This document shows, in pieces, positions 63,039 to 64,000 of a stretch of 64,000 nucleotides of DNA. The stretch comes from Thelonectria olida (Eukaryota; Ascomycota; Sordariomycetes; Hypocreales; Nectriaceae). The first letter of the stretch is position 1; each line of letters opens with the position of its first letter. Position numbers and translations under genes: made by a program. The notes under the pieces were generated by a model. The model did not search any database. It saw only the letters and a program-made list of their open reading frames with translations, and was not told the DNA's origin. Location of the stretch: positions 248,001-312,000 of the forward strand of contig JAGPYM010000019.1 in the NCBI GenBank assembly GCA_020736575.1. Direction: 5' to 3'.

Positions 63039-64000
63039 TCACAGCGGCGGTGCGTTCGGATCCTCCATGCACTGATCTATTCGCATGATCTGCTTACCGG
63101 TAGCCTTGGCCTGCCTGATAAACTCGGTGAAGTATTCGACCGTCGAGTTGTACGAATAGTGCATAACGACCAGGTTGCCCCCCTTTGCAACACTGGACTT
63201 GAAGGCGTCAACTTGTTTCTCCGGCGTGCTCGTCTCGGCCCACAGCCAATCCTCGACATCGACACTCCAGTTGATGAGATAAGGCTTGTCCGACCCCGAG
63301 GCAACCGCCCAACGCTGACGCATACGCGCGCCTTCGACCCCGTAAGGTGGGCGGAAATAGTTTGATTTCTCGCCAAACAGGTTGGTCATTACCCTATAAT
63401 CCTGGTTATACTCCCAGTCTATGCTGTCAATGTTTGGGAGGCCCTCCATCCTTGGGTGCGTGTAGGAATGCAGCGCAATCTGGTGGCCCTCGCTCTTCAA
63501 CTGCTTGTAGAGGCTGGCCATGCCTGTGGAGGGGTTTTCGAGCACTGCGCCGACGGCGAAAAAGGTCACCTTGATGTCCGCATCGCGGATGATCTGCACT
63601 AGCCTGGCGGCGTACTTTGGATTGCCGTCGTCAATGCCGAATGCAAACGAGTTGGGCCGCGTGCAGGCAAAGACGAGAGTGCCCGAGGGCAACTTTCCGG
63701 GGATGCTCACGCCCGAGGGGATGGAGGGGACGATCTCAATCTTGGTCAGAACCACTGCCTCGGTACTGTATACGCCCCTGATGGCGACGCTACTAACACG
63801 CTGTAGGTTGATTTTGAAGTGCGAAATGGGTATGTAGATATTGTTACCCGTCGCGTACCGGCCGGCCTCGAGGCTGTCCCACGTCTCGGGAAATGGTGCC
63901 ACATCTTCGCTGCACTGCGAATTGTGCTGCTGCAACGCGACGGAGAATTTAGTGTGGCCCGAGTAGGCGATGTGCAAGTACGAGCCGCTGTAGCTGCGCA
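63039..64000 (-). CDS. Polysaccharide deacetylase (NodB/CE4) with N-terminal beta domain, 5' end beyond window
   Basis: The frame is open from the right edge to a stop at 63039, so the start lies outside. The first 120 visible residues look like a beta-sandwich or carbohydrate-binding segment (LHIAYSGHTKFSVAL, NNIYIPISHFKINLQRV, IRGVYSTEAVVLTKIE). The NodB domain follows: SFAFGIDDGN (metal-ligand aspartates), IKVTFFAVGAVL, HQIALHSYTHPRM (HxxxH zinc motif), NYFRPPYGVEGARM (catalytic RPPYG), INWSVDVEDW and LVVMHYSYNSTVEYF near the end. This is the chitin/polysaccharide-deacetylase family, secreted or wall-bound in fungi, which de-N-acetylates chitin or related glucosamine polymers. All visible motif residues are intact. 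The signal peptide cannot be seen. Confidence 0.88.
   Translation of the reverse strand, partial: RSYSGSYLHIAYSGHTKFSVALQQHNSQCSEDVAPFPETWDSLEAGRYATGNNIYIPISHFKINLQRVSSVAIRGVYSTEAVVLTKIEIVPSIPSGVSIPGKLPSGTLVFACTRPNSFAFGIDDGNPKYAARLVQIIRDADIKVTFFAVGAVLENPSTGMASLYKQLKSEGHQIALHSYTHPRMEGLPNIDSIDWEYNQDYRVMTNLFGEKSNYFRPPYGVEGARMRQRWAVASGSDKPYLINWSVDVEDWLWAETSTPEKQVDAFKSSVAKGGNLVVMHYSYNSTVEYFTEFIRQAKATGKQIMRIDQCMEDPNAPPL

Noticed and set aside
1..64000. CRISPR arrays, operon-type ribosome binding sites, riboswitches, bacterial insertion sequences
   Set aside because: The sequence is fungal with spliceosomal introns; I saw no regularly spaced direct repeats and no prokaryotic signals.

Overview
The window is nuclear DNA of a filamentous ascomycete, most likely a Sordariomycete and possibly Hypocreales; I cannot fix the genus. 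The evidence is short GT-AG introns (mostly 42-66 nt) with CTAAC/CTGAC branch points, two Zn2Cys6 regulators, a fungal rhodopsin-type membrane protein, an RTA1 protein, a LaeA-like methyltransferase, a maltose-type MFS permease and a Hop-like Mutator transposon. I rebuilt gene models by eye, joining exons wherever reading frame and protein similarity agreed. No tool was run.

Left part (0-11.3 kb) is a compact metabolic block. It holds a Baeyer-Villiger-type flavin monooxygenase (partial), a peroxisomal (C-terminal AKL) FAD amine oxidase, a divergent Rieske choline-monooxygenase-like oxygenase, a Zn2Cys6 regulator, a class-III aminotransferase and an OBAP-like protein. It looks like a catabolic cluster for a methylated or quaternary amine, with its own regulator. 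From 13 to 25.6 kb intact genes (rhodopsin-like, SDR, NmrA-like) are mixed with decayed ones: an MFS sugar permease, an MDR dehydrogenase tail, a GFA-type relic with a 28-G run, an MDR gene with one frameshift, and a patatin-like relic.

The middle (26.4-35.2 kb) holds an apparently intact, recently inserted 2,951-bp MULE with perfect 106-bp terminal inverted repeats and a 9-bp target duplication. It lies 382 bp upstream of the ATG of a four-exon gene for a 1,707-residue protein. That protein has a Cys/His-rich N-terminus and a C-terminal PNP_UDP_1 (Pfs) nucleoside-phosphorylase-like domain, and I see no NTPase module. It is the best candidate here for a poorly described system (self/non-self recognition or immunity-type effector).

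The right part (35-64 kb) has an RTA1-like protein, a second Zn2Cys6 regulator, a lectin-like coiled-coil protein, a maltose-permease-type MFS, a nine-exon LaeA-like methyltransferase, an HSP70-like (HSPA12-type) gene with a mutated splice donor, a coiled-coil orphan, a small cysteine-rich secreted peptide whose ATG is replaced by GTG, and an ET79-like small protein. These are followed by two decayed tandem secreted metallopeptidases, a truncated amidohydrolase and a partial polysaccharide deacetylase. Pseudogenes are unusually frequent, so this looks like an accessory or subtelomere-like region; that last point is inference.
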